Source: an uncultured Quadrisphaera sp. (GTDB lineage Bacteria; Actinomycetota; Actinomycetes; Actinomycetales; Quadrisphaeraceae). From it: a stretch of DNA of 35,288 nt. The DNA lies in NCBI GenBank assembly GCA_902806005.1, contig CADCUY010000569.1, forward strand, positions 1 to 35,288, given 5' to 3'. Position numbers and translations under genes: made by a program. Positions 16,801 to 24,414 of the stretch are shown here, one piece after another. The notes under the pieces were generated by a model. It was not told the DNA's origin. It worked only from the letters and a program-made list of their open reading frames with translations, and searched no databases. The stretch's first letter is position 1, and each line of letters opens with the position of its first letter.

Positions 16801-17974
16801 CCGAGGAGTGGAAGGCCTCGATCCACGTGCGCCGGTGCCCGTGGGCGTGGGCGAGGGAGCTGTGCAGCTTCGTGTCGCCCCAGTGGTCGCTGCCGGGCAC
16901 CGCGTAGCCCCGGTGCGTCCCGAGGTAGTCGCCGTAGAGCCCGACGGCTCCGGTGGGGTGCCCCTCGCGCGCCGGGCTCTGCTGGTCGAAGCCGCAGACG
17001 AGGCCGTGCTCGGCGAACCAGCGCTCGAGCGGGTCGAAGAACGACCTCCGGGCCGAGGCGGCGCGGTGGCGGTGGTAGTCCAGGCGCACCCGCTCGCCCG
17101 TCAGCTCCCCGCCCCGGCCGTCGACCCCCTCGATCGGCTCGCCCCACAGCGCCGGCAGCACCGACGTCAGGTCGTAGGCGTGGTCCGCCGCGAAGGACGC
17201 CGCGAAGCGGGGGCCCCAGGTGGGCGTCGTCGGCAGCTCGTCCTGGAAGAACCCGGGGATCACGGTGCCGAACCACCGGCCGACCCGGCGCGCGAACTCG
17301 CCGTGGACGGTGTCGATCAGCGCTGCGCAGGCGGCCGGGCTGTAGTAGTCGAAGCCGTTCTCCTGGGCGAAGACCAGGACCAGCCGGTCCCCCGGTCCCT
17401 CCCACCGGGCCGTCCCGTCGACCACCTCGACGGGCGTGGTGCGCGACCCGCCGTCGGTGACGTAGGCGAGGAGGGCGACGGCCCCGTGGGGGGTGCTCAG
17501 GGAGGCGCCTCCCGGGTGGTCGAGGTGCACCTCGACCCGGCCGAGGGCCTGACCGGCCCACTCGGGGCGCTGGGTCACGAGCCGGCCCTGGAAGTTGGCC
17601 CCGGAGAAGCCGACCTGGTCGTAGGGCCACAGCCGGAAGTCGAGGTCCTCGGCGACCTCGCACGCCCCCTCGAAGAGCTGCCACCACTCCTCGGTGAGGT
17701 AGGCCGGGTCGTCGGCGAGGGAGCCGAACAGCGGCCCGGTGGGCGCGAGGTTCATGACGACCGCCTGCGCCACCCCCTGGGAGCGCAGCTGCCGCATCTG
17801 CCAGGTCAGCCGCTCCGGCCGGACCGTGCCACCGCTCCACCACCAGATGGGCACAGGACCGAAGCCGGCCGCGTCGGGCACCGCGAACGCCGCAGCCAGG
17901 GACGCGGCGTCCCCGTCCTCGGGCAGGAACGGGCGCGCCACGGGACGGGCCGGCCGGGCCTCGGGACGGGTCAT
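13829..17974 (-). CDS. Large GH106-like glycoside hydrolase (putative alpha-L-rhamnosidase)
   Basis: This is a 1381-residue multidomain protein. The N-terminal catalytic region contains GFGPVPIWWWSGG near residue 40, EWWQLFEGACEVAEDLDFRLWPYD, FFQDELPTTP and WIEAFHSSGWGG, which resemble GH106 rhamnosidases and related glycosidases; acidic residues in the last two are candidate catalytic groups. The C-terminal half looks like beta-sandwich or carbohydrate-binding modules (for example CTVVVNGVEVGRQSAFDPYEG). No signal peptide is present, so it acts in the cytoplasm. ATG 17974 has a GGAGGT site and overlaps the GH78 stop by ATGA; the frame stays open far upstream, but that sequence is antisense or out of frame to GH78. 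Exact GH family and linkage are uncertain. Confidence 0.82.
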   Translation of the reverse strand: MTRPEARPARPVARPFLPEDGDAASLAAAFAVPDAAGFGPVPIWWWSGGTVRPERLTWQMRQLRSQGVAQAVVMNLAPTGPLFGSLADDPAYLTEEWWQLFEGACEVAEDLDFRLWPYDQVGFSGANFQGRLVTQRPEWAGQALGRVEVHLDHPGGASLSTPHGAVALLAYVTDGGSRTTPVEVVDGTARWEGPGDRLVLVFAQENGFDYYSPAACAALIDTVHGEFARRVGRWFGTVIPGFFQDELPTTPTWGPRFAASFAADHAYDLTSVLPALWGEPIEGVDGRGGELTGERVRLDYHRHRAASARRSFFDPLERWFAEHGLVCGFDQQSPAREGHPTGAVGLYGDYLGTHRGYAVPGSDHWGDTKLHSSLAHAHGHRRTWIEAFHSSGWGGTLEETYDWLAPFLRRGATLFDPHAVYYSTAGGWWEWAPPSTCFRQPYWPEYHVLSGAVARLCRLFSTGRHVSDTVLLHPSTTAQGGTALDGPLPAAARSAEVYQQLNGEPAWYHERRGVLESAGWDYSVLDDAALARGAVDAGVLRLGDLAFRNAVLPAATALDAAAAGRLADLADSGGTVVVVGAAPSWFPGGEGDDGGDRFAAALARGRVRRVDTAAEVPAALHHGPVHVEADAPALLRRVGTTTVVGVFAHDDRTGTRQPIMPGVVGFEDFVTGGWDTYWRTARDEGYGFVPVTGRSWRVVLHGLDPGSQVQQWDPRDGTRRAVAALADAGGSLTVDGSFCDGSVTVLVAGTDLPPADGVPDVAGEVVAELSDFSLLARSRLDNTWGDVGPRDQLELLPPQVWSLESAEGDQPSGWYPVTATYGPFAVVTGPVPAAVAEPWRTGAAWAPASWSLSRGIQDDPTHGETLGPKGYVPEEFLAWAHLAPGEQVGLRTTLDVPDDGRPATLVVGAGAPRTVLLDGVEAPVGGEGHWTLTPLAPGARAVELWFRAVDAGELRASFAVVTDTTAYRRPEWVVAEGESTPASTVEVETVFTAPAGLRDARVQIGSEQPCTVVVNGVEVGRQSAFDPYEGRRFARYHHYDLRALLREGDNVLSLRSTSTARGAAVLVDSAPVALGGLGVVTGAGRWTARRDGVQVGAHLRHLPWQDPRAACIVARPHPLPGAGWLEEVRGGAGAVVPVVPDLDPSQHEVRWLRLGAPLGARTLTVPTELAFTAWCEGGELAVEGPVVRLPAAAEGRHQVLLRFDRPGGRRGGALLEGPVSAEVGPAAAPLVDWGELGLGALAGEVAYRTTLPAVPLADGERLVLDLGAVRGSVQVLLAGAPVASLAWSPYRADLTSALRAALAGRRTAELELEVVVRGTLAGYLQVASPTPAVFRGQERAGLRGPVRLEKVAAPADRDAPGPDTVRPWATGQGGPFPPGAG

Positions 17975-20889
17975 CGACGTACCTCCGGGGTGGGTGGTGG
18001 AGCGGGACGGCCGGTCGGGGCCCGGTCGAGCGCCGCGGCGACCGCCATCAGGGCCGGCTCCCCGACGGGGATGCCCCCGCGGGGTGAGACGGCCGCCGCG
18101 AAGTCGCGCACGGTGCCGTCGCGGTGAGGCGCCGCACGGGCGGCGACCTCCGCCTCGTCGGCCCCGATGCCGAGCCCCACCAGCGCAGCGGCGGTCGCCG
18201 CCCACGCGCGGGGCTCGTCCAGGAGGTGGCGCACCGGCGAGTCCATCGTGACCTCGGGCGGCCGGGCGGCCTGCGGCGGCCACGGGAGGGTCCACGCGTG
18301 CCGGCCGCTGGGCACGTCGAGGGGGACGCTGCCGTCCGGGAGGTGGACCTCCGCCGTCGCGCCGGGCGGCACCGCCAGGGCCAGGTGCCACGAACCGCCC
18401 TCCACGCGCCAGTCGACGCTGACGGGGCCGTAGGGGCTGGCGTGGCGAGCGGAGGCCGAGGTCAGGCCCCCGCCGGGCACCGGCGCGACGAGGACCCGGC
18501 GGTAGCCCGGGGCAGCCGGTGCGAGCCCGGCGACGGTCCGGTGCAGCCAGTCGGCCACGGCCCCCAGGGCGTAGTGGTTGAAGGACGTCATCTCTCCGGG
18601 GTTGACGGACCCGTCGGGCAGCATGCTGTCCCAGCGCTCCCACACCGTGGTCGCCCCCATGGTCACGGGGTACAGCCAGGACGGGCACGAGCGCTGCAGC
18701 AGCAGCCGGTAGGCCAGGTCCGCGCGTCCCGTCGCCGTCAGGGCGTCGGCGACCAGCGGGGTGCCCACGAAGCCGGTGCTGATCCGGAACCCCGAGGCGC
18801 GCACGAGGTCCGCCAGCCGCTCGCCGGCCCGTCGGCGCTGCTCGGGCTCCACGACCAGGTCCCAGGCCAGGGCCAGGGCGTAGACCGTGGGGCAGTCGCT
18901 CAGCACTCGACCCCCTGCCGTCACGTACTCGGCGACGAACGCTCGGCGAGCCCGCTCGGCGAGGGCCCCGTAGCGGTCGGCGGCCTCCTGCCGTCCCAGG
19001 GACCGAGCGGCACGAGCCAGCAGGGCGGTCGAGCGCACCACGTGGGCGCTGGCGACGACGTCGGGGTCGGCCTGCGCCGCAGCTGCGTCGTCGGGTGGCG
19101 CGGTGGGGTCGAGCCAGTCGCCGAACTGGAAGCCCCCCGTCCACAGCAGGTCGTCCCCCGCCGCCGCGAGGATCCGCTCGACCCAGGCCACCATGCTGTC
19201 CCACTGGTCCTCGAGCACCCCCCGGTCGCCGCTGCGCTCGAAGACCACCGAGGGCACGACGGTGGCGGCGTCGCCCCACGCCGCGGCCGGCAGGACCGGC
19301 CCCGGCAGCACGTCCGGCACCACGAAGGGCACGGCGCCGTCGGCGGCCTGGTCGGCGGCGAGGTCCTTGAGCCACGAGACCAGGAAGCCGCCGGCGTCGG
19401 CCAGGAACAGGGCGGTCGGGGAGAAGACCTGGATGTCCCCGGTCCATCCGAGCCGCTCGTCGCGCTGGGGGCAGTCGGTGGGGACGTCGACGAAGTTGCC
19501 CTGCATGCTGCGGCGGACGTTCTCGTGCAGGGCGACGACGTCGGGCTCGGAGCAGGTGAAGGTCCCCGCCGGCTCCAGGTCGGAGCCGACGACCACCGCC
19601 TCGACGTCCTCGGCCGCGAGGCCGGCCAGGCCGCGCACCTCGGCGTAGCGGAACCCGTGCAGGGTGAGCGCGGCGTCCAGCACCTCCTCCCCCCCTGCGA
19701 GGTGGTAGGTGTCGGTGGCCCTCGCCGAGCGCAGCGGGCGGACGGCGAGGCGACCGTCGTCCAGGACCTCGGCGTGCCGGACGACGACGCGCGCGCCGCG
19801 CTCCCCGCGGGCCCGCAGGCGCACGCGGCCGACGACGTTCTCGCCGAAGTCGACGAGCACCCCGCCGTCCGGCGGACGGACGACCGACACCGCGGGCACG
19901 GTCCTCAGCGCGCGCACCGGTGGTCCGTCCGCCGCGACCAGCACCGCGGCGTCGAAGGAGTCCTGGGGCAGCACGTCCACGGCGGCCCACCCCGCGGCGT
20001 CGTGGCCCGGCTCCGACCAGCCCCGCTCCACGCGGCGGAGGTCGACCTCCTGGCCGTCGTACAGGTCGTCGGAGAGGACGTGGCTGGGCGACCAGCGCCA
20101 CTGCTCGTCGGTGGCGACGAGGTCCTCGCCGCCGTCCTCGTAGTGCAGCTCGAGCTGGGCGAGCAGGGAGCGCCGGGTGCCGTAGTGGGCGCGCGCGCCC
20201 GACCAGGCCATGCGCCCCCGGTACCAGCCGTTGCCGAGCAGGGACGCGATCGCGTTCTGACCCTCGCGCAGCAGCGCGGTGACGTCGTGGGTGCGGTAGC
20301 GCAGACGGTGCGCGTAGGAGGTCCATCCCGGCGCCAGCACCTCGTCGCTCACCGGGCGACCGTTGATCCAGGTCTCGTGCGTGCCGAGCGCCGTGACGTG
20401 CAGCCGGGCGCGGAGCAGGCCGGGACCCACCGCGAACTCCCGCCGGACGCGCGGCGCCGGGCCGGGGGCGCTCCCCGGGGCGAGGTGGGCCGCGTCCGGG
20501 TCGCCGGTGACCGGCCGCGCGACCCAGTCGTGGGGGGCGAGCAGTCCGGCCTCGAGGAGCGCGCCGTCGCTCCACGCCGTCGCCGTGCCGTCGACCGCCG
20601 TGGCCCGGACCCGCACCACCCGGCCCTCCCGGCTGCGCAGGGGGTCGAACGGCCACCTGACGCACAGCTGCTCGGCCGAGGGGACCTCCCCCGTGGACTC
20701 CGACACCCCGCCGTCGTCGTCCAGCAGCTGCAGCTCGTACGACGACTGCACCCAGCCGGGCCGGTCGGTCCTCACCTGCCACGACAGGCGCGGGGCGGCC
20801 GTCCCCAGCCCCAGGGCGGTCCCGGGCGGTCGGTGCTCGGCGCGCAGCCGCGCGATCCGAGCGGCAGCCGGAGCGGCGAGCTCGCGCAT
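17971..20889 (-). CDS. GH78 alpha-L-rhamnosidase
   Basis: This is a 972-residue GH78 enzyme that releases terminal L-rhamnose from glycosides. N-terminal beta-sandwich domains (LSWQVRTDRPGWVQSSYELQ; ARLHVTALGTHETWINGRPV) precede the (alpha/alpha)6 barrel. The signature CPQRDERLGWTGD gives the candidate general acid region D477/E478 and D485, and a C-terminal WERWDS motif contains E751, with NHYALG carrying H772, as in the family. There is no signal peptide, so the enzyme is intracellular. ATG 20889 follows GGAGGT by 3 nt; upstream open frame is the promoter region. It is first in the GH78/GH106-like/LacI unit, under a LacI-type operator. Confidence 0.92.
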   Translation of the reverse strand: MRELAAPAAARIARLRAEHRPPGTALGLGTAAPRLSWQVRTDRPGWVQSSYELQLLDDDGGVSESTGEVPSAEQLCVRWPFDPLRSREGRVVRVRATAVDGTATAWSDGALLEAGLLAPHDWVARPVTGDPDAAHLAPGSAPGPAPRVRREFAVGPGLLRARLHVTALGTHETWINGRPVSDEVLAPGWTSYAHRLRYRTHDVTALLREGQNAIASLLGNGWYRGRMAWSGARAHYGTRRSLLAQLELHYEDGGEDLVATDEQWRWSPSHVLSDDLYDGQEVDLRRVERGWSEPGHDAAGWAAVDVLPQDSFDAAVLVAADGPPVRALRTVPAVSVVRPPDGGVLVDFGENVVGRVRLRARGERGARVVVRHAEVLDDGRLAVRPLRSARATDTYHLAGGEEVLDAALTLHGFRYAEVRGLAGLAAEDVEAVVVGSDLEPAGTFTCSEPDVVALHENVRRSMQGNFVDVPTDCPQRDERLGWTGDIQVFSPTALFLADAGGFLVSWLKDLAADQAADGAVPFVVPDVLPGPVLPAAAWGDAATVVPSVVFERSGDRGVLEDQWDSMVAWVERILAAAGDDLLWTGGFQFGDWLDPTAPPDDAAAAQADPDVVASAHVVRSTALLARAARSLGRQEAADRYGALAERARRAFVAEYVTAGGRVLSDCPTVYALALAWDLVVEPEQRRRAGERLADLVRASGFRISTGFVGTPLVADALTATGRADLAYRLLLQRSCPSWLYPVTMGATTVWERWDSMLPDGSVNPGEMTSFNHYALGAVADWLHRTVAGLAPAAPGYRRVLVAPVPGGGLTSASARHASPYGPVSVDWRVEGGSWHLALAVPPGATAEVHLPDGSVPLDVPSGRHAWTLPWPPQAARPPEVTMDSPVRHLLDEPRAWAATAAALVGLGIGADEAEVAARAAPHRDGTVRDFAAAVSPRGGIPVGEPALMAVAAALDRAPTGRPAPPPTPEVRR

Positions 20890-20951
20890 GAGACCTCCGT
20901 GTCTCGTCGTCACGCTCACAGCGGGACGCCGCTCGCCGTGCCGGACGGTGC

Positions 20952-20992
20952 TGAAACGATCCAACAATGGAGGTCGCCGGCACCGCCGTCAA
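20952..20992 (-). promoter_or_regulatory. Promoter and LacI-type operator of the glycosidase unit
   Basis: On the minus strand TTGACG (20992-20987) and CATTGT (20969-20964) have a 17-bp spacer. The operator TGGATCGTTTCA (20963-20952), with a central CG, directly follows the -10 box and covers the expected transcription start. The -35 box is identical to those of the ABC and rhaI promoters. Confidence 0.75.
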
Positions 20993-21056
20993 TCCTCGCG
21001 TCAGCGGCGCGCTGGACCGAGGGCTCCTCGTCACGGCCGCGCCGGCGGAGCCCTCC

Positions 21057-21108
21057 TTGACGGCCGGGGCTCCCCCGACTAGCGTCGTGCCGCGTTTGAA
21101 ACCTTTCA
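21057..21108 (+). promoter_or_regulatory. Promoter and LacI-type operator of the rhamnose catabolic operon
   Basis: TTGACG (21057-21062), a 17-bp spacer and TAGCGT (21080-21085) form a strong promoter with a start near 21092. TGAAACCTTTCA (21097-21108), a dyad with TGAAA/TTTCA arms, lies about +5 to +16, the same position as in the ABC promoter. The promoter is back to back with that of GH78, about 100 bp away. The first gene with a clear function, rhaI, starts about 650 nt downstream. Confidence 0.75.
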
Positions 21109-21119
21109 CCGGGGGCGAT

Positions 21120-21383
21120 GTGGCCGACCAGCTCAGCAGGGCGCTGCGCACCCTGCGCGACGCCGGTGAGTCCTGCGGCGCCGTCCGCGCCCCCTGCGGC
21201 GCCCACCTCGACGCCCTGCACGGTGATCGCCACGCTCTCGTCCGTGGAGGGGGCTCCGGCAGGTCGACGCTGGTCGAGGTGCTGGCGGGCGTCCACCGCC
21301 CCGACTCCGGCGGGGTGCTGCTGCTCGGCCGACCGGGGACCTCCTCGGCCCCGCGGACGCCCGGGCCGCCGGCGCCTCCGTGA
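21120..21383 (+). pseudogene. Decayed N-terminal fragment of a sugar ABC ATPase (CUT2 type)
   Basis: An open frame from GTG 21120 reads like the start of an RbsA/RhaT-type sugar ABC ATPase. CGAVRAPCG matches the family's FGAVRALDG, HALVRGGGSGRSTL matches HALVGENGAGKSTL, and VEVLAGVHRPDSGGVLLLGRP matches VKVLAGVHRPDSGEVLLDGRP, all collinear without gaps. The Walker A motif is broken: its first Gly is Arg and its Lys is Arg. The frame stops after 87 residues, against about 500 in the family, and no later ATPase motif was seen downstream. It lies just after the rha promoter/operator, where a rhamnose transporter ATPase gene would start. A small functional peptide cannot be excluded, but a relic is the simplest reading. 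Confidence 0.62.
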
Positions 21384-21738
21384 GCCACCGGGAGCCCGCC
21401 CTCCCCCCTGGCCCCGCCGTGGTCGAGGACACCCCCCACCGGTCGCCACCACCGGGGGCGGGGCGTGGCGGTGGAGGCCGGGGGAAGGGCGAGGTCGTGC
21501 TCGGCCCCCGACGACGCCCGACGCGGGCGACGTCGACCACTCCGCCCGACCCGTGCCCGTCACTCCTCCACCCCGCACCTGCGGGACGCAGGCACGCCGG
21601 GCGTCGTGCAGGCGCAGGGCCTCCCCGGAGCGCAGGCGGCCGTGGCCGGCACCGACGTGGACACCCGCCGGCAGGCTGGGACGGCCCCGTTCCTCGACCT
21701 CGACGCCCACCGACGCACGCGCAGTCAGGAGACAGGCC
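21384..21738 (+). other. Long untranslated leader before rhaI, no gene recognised
   Basis: These 355 bp lie between the ABC ATPase relic and rhaI. All three forward frames give low-complexity R/P/G-rich translations without known motifs, and the reverse frames are similar. It is probably decayed coding sequence or leader RNA of the rha operon; no attenuator or riboswitch could be recognised by eye. Confidence 0.5.
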
Positions 21739-22920
21739 ATGAGCACGACCACCCAGGAGCGCCAGGACTCAGCCCTGGCGGCGCTCGCCGCCCAGACCAT
21801 CGAGCTGCCCTCGTGGGCCTTCGCCAACTCGGGCACCCGCTTCAAGGTGTTCTCGCAGCGGGGCGTCCCCCGCGACCCGTTCGAGAAGGTCGCCGACGCC
21901 GCGCAGGTGCACCTGCACACCGGCGTGGCGCCGCGGGTCTCGCTCCACATCCCGTGGGACCTGGTCGACGACTTCGGCAAGCTCTCCGCCCACGCCGCCG
22001 ACCTGGGCGTGAGCATCGGGGCGATCAACTCCAACGTCTTCCAGGACGACGACTACATGCTCGGCTCGCTCACCCACCCCGACCCCGCGGTGCGCGACAA
22101 GGCCGTGGCCCAGCACCTGCGGTGCCTCGACGTCATGCGGGCCACCGGGTCGACCGACCTGAAGGTCTGGCTGCCCGACGGGCTGAACTACCCCGGCCAG
22201 GACGACATCCGCAGCCGCCAGGAGCGGCTCGCCGAGTCCCTGCAGCGGGTCTACGCCGAGCTCGACCCCGAGCACCGGCTGATCCTGGAGTACAAGTTCT
22301 TCGAGCCGGCCTTCTACGCCACGGACGTGCCGGACTGGGGCACCTCGCTGCTGCACTGCCTGGCGCTGGGCGACCAGGCGATGGTGGTGCTCGACACCGG
22401 CCACCACGCACCGGGGACGAACATCGAGTTCATCGTCGCCCAGCTGCTGCGCATCGGGCGGCTCGGGGCCTTCGACTTCAACTCCCGCTTCTACGCCGAC
22501 GACGACCTCATCGTCGGCGCGGCCGACCCCTTCCAGCTGTTCCGGATCATGCACGAGATCGTGCGCGGCGACGCCCTGCGCCCCGACTCGGGCGTGCGCT
22601 TCATGCTCGACCAGTGCCACAACGTCGAGCCGAAGGTCCCGGGCCAGATCCGCTCGGTGACCAACGTGCAGGAGGCCACGGCCAAGGCCCTGCTCGTCGA
22701 CCGCGAGGCGCTCGCCGCCGCGCAGCGGTCCGGTGACGTGCTCGGCGCCAACGGGGTCCTGATGGACGCGTACAACACCGACGTGCGCCCCCTGCTCGGC
22801 GACCTGCGGGAGTCGATGGGCCTGGCCCGCGACCCCTACGCCGCCTACGCCGCGTCGGGGTACGCCGAGCGGATCGCCGCCGAGCGGGTCGGCGGGGCGC
22901 AGGCCGGGTGGGGGGCCTGA
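21739..22920 (+). CDS. rhaI: L-rhamnose isomerase (RhaI type)
   Basis: This is a 393-residue TIM-barrel isomerase converting L-rhamnose to L-rhamnulose in the cytoplasm. It is of the RhaI type (Pseudomonas stutzeri-like), not the E. coli RhaA type. Likely metal and substrate residues are E184 and K186 (LEYKFFEP), D219, H222 and H223 (LDTGHHAPG), D246 and N248 (FDFNSRFY) and D254-255. ATG 21739 has AGGAGA 6 nt upstream; the longer open frame crosses the relic region and is not coding. It is the first intact gene of the catabolic operon, and its TGA overlaps the next ATG. Confidence 0.93.
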   Translation: MSTTTQERQDSALAALAAQTIELPSWAFANSGTRFKVFSQRGVPRDPFEKVADAAQVHLHTGVAPRVSLHIPWDLVDDFGKLSAHAADLGVSIGAINSNVFQDDDYMLGSLTHPDPAVRDKAVAQHLRCLDVMRATGSTDLKVWLPDGLNYPGQDDIRSRQERLAESLQRVYAELDPEHRLILEYKFFEPAFYATDVPDWGTSLLHCLALGDQAMVVLDTGHHAPGTNIEFIVAQLLRIGRLGAFDFNSRFYADDDLIVGAADPFQLFRIMHEIVRGDALRPDSGVRFMLDQCHNVEPKVPGQIRSVTNVQEATAKALLVDREALAAAQRSGDVLGANGVLMDAYNTDVRPLLGDLRESMGLARDPYAAYAASGYAERIAAERVGGAQAGWGA

Positions 22921-24410
22921 TGGCCGAGAACGCCGACAGCGCGCCCGCGGCCGCCGCCACCACGGACGGCGTCCCCGCTGGTGAGCGCCTCGCCGGCCTC
23001 CTCCCAGCCAAGCAGCGCCGCCGCACCCGGATCGGCCTGGTCGCGGGCGGGCTGGGGACGTACTGGCCCCAGTTCCCCGGCCTGCTGCCCCAGCTGCAGG
23101 AGTCCGCCCGGTACGTCGCCGGGCGCTTCGCGCAGATGGACGCCGACGTCGTCGACGCCGGCTTCGTCTCCGACGCCCAGGAGGGGGCCGCGGCGGCCGA
23201 GCAGCTGCGCCGGGCCGACTGCGACCTCATCGTCCTGTTCCTGACGACCTACCTGACGTCGTCGATGGTGCTGCCGATCGCGCAGCGGGCGGGCACCCCG
23301 GTGCTGGTCATCGACCTGCAGCCCACCGAGCGGATGGACCACGCGACCTTCGACACGGGGGCGTGGCTGGCGTACTGCGGGCAGTGCCCCGTCCCGGAGG
23401 TGGGCAACGTCTTCCGCCGCGCCGGCATCCCGTTCCGGTCCGTCTCCGGCTGGCTCCGCCAGGACTCGGCCTGGGAGCGGATCGGGCAGTGGATCAGGGC
23501 GGCCCACGTGCGGGCGGCGCTGCGCCACGCCCGGCACGGGCTGATGGGGCACGTCTACCCCGGGATGCTCGACGTCTCCACCGACCTCACGCTCCTGCCG
23601 GCCACGTTCGGCTCCCACGTCGAGGTGCTGGAGCTCGACGACCTGCGCGTGCGCGTGGAGGCGGTCACCGACGCCGAGACCGAGGAGCGCAAGGACCTCG
23701 CCCGGGCCCTGTTCACCCTCGACGACGCGGTCGACGAGACCGACTTCGCCTGGGGCGCGCGCGTCTCGGTCGGGATGGACCGGCTCGTCGACGACTTCGA
23801 CCTGGACTCCCTCGCCTACTACCACCGCGGCCTGGCCGGCGAGCAGCACGAGCGCCTCGGCGCCGGGCTCATCCTCGGCGCCTCCCTGCTGACCGCCCGC
23901 GGCATCCCCGCCACCGGGGAGTACGAGCTGCGGACGACCGTGGCCCAGCTCGCGACCCAGGTGGTCGGGGCCGGCGGCTCCTTCACCGAGATCCAGGCCC
24001 TGGACTTCCAGGACGGCGTGGTCGAGATGGGCCACGACGGCCCGGCGCACCTGGCGGTCAGCGCCCGCGACCCGCTGCTGCGCGGGCTGGGGGTCTTCCA
24101 CGGCAAGCGCGGCTGGGGCGTCAGCGTCGAGTTCGACGTCCGCCCCGGACCCGTGACCCTGCTGGGCCTGGGGCAGGACCGCGACGGGTCGCTGAGCTTC
24201 GTCGCCTCGGAGGGCACGGTCGTCCCCGGCCCCCTGCTGGCCATCGGCAACACCACCAGCCGCGTCGACTTCGGCCGCGACCCCGGGGAGTGGGTCGACG
24301 CCTGGAGCGCCAGCGGCGTCGGCCACCACTGGTCGCTGTCCCTCGGCCACCGCAGCGGCGACTACGCCGCGGCCGCCAGCCTCCTCGGCATCGACTTCCG
24401 GAAGGTCTGA
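22920..24410 (+). CDS. L-fucose/L-arabinose isomerase-fold protein
   Basis: This is a 496-residue protein of the arabinose/fucose isomerase superfamily (COG2160/COG2407-like). Domain one is RIGLVAGGLGTYWPQFPGL with DLIVLFLTTYLTSSMVLPIAQRAGTPVL; domain two carries candidate metal residues E334 (ATGEYE), E369 and H372 (VVEMGHDGP) and H469/H470 (GVGHHWSL), so it looks competent. ATG 22920 overlaps the rhaI stop as TGATG, indicating coupled translation. Its presence beside a dedicated rhamnose isomerase is unusual: it may isomerise a second sugar from mixed glycosides (fucose, arabinose, lyxose) or do an undefined step. The sugar specificity cannot be read from sequence. Confidence 0.8.
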   Translation: MAENADSAPAAAATTDGVPAGERLAGLLPAKQRRRTRIGLVAGGLGTYWPQFPGLLPQLQESARYVAGRFAQMDADVVDAGFVSDAQEGAAAAEQLRRADCDLIVLFLTTYLTSSMVLPIAQRAGTPVLVIDLQPTERMDHATFDTGAWLAYCGQCPVPEVGNVFRRAGIPFRSVSGWLRQDSAWERIGQWIRAAHVRAALRHARHGLMGHVYPGMLDVSTDLTLLPATFGSHVEVLELDDLRVRVEAVTDAETEERKDLARALFTLDDAVDETDFAWGARVSVGMDRLVDDFDLDSLAYYHRGLAGEQHERLGAGLILGASLLTARGIPATGEYELRTTVAQLATQVVGAGGSFTEIQALDFQDGVVEMGHDGPAHLAVSARDPLLRGLGVFHGKRGWGVSVEFDVRPGPVTLLGLGQDRDGSLSFVASEGTVVPGPLLAIGNTTSRVDFGRDPGEWVDAWSASGVGHHWSLSLGHRSGDYAAAASLLGIDFRKV

Positions 24411-24414
24411 GCCC

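Noticed and set aside
20967-21119. Extension of the ABC ATPase relic frame back to ATG 20967
   Set aside because: This part overlaps both promoters and the operator, and its translation has no ATPase similarity; the GTG at 21120 is a better boundary.
13829-21439. A continuous minus-strand reading frame of more than 2500 codons
   Set aside because: Only the last 1382 codons (from 17974) are the GH106-like gene. The upstream part is the wrong frame of the GH78 gene and the promoter region; long stop-free frames are normal at this GC content.
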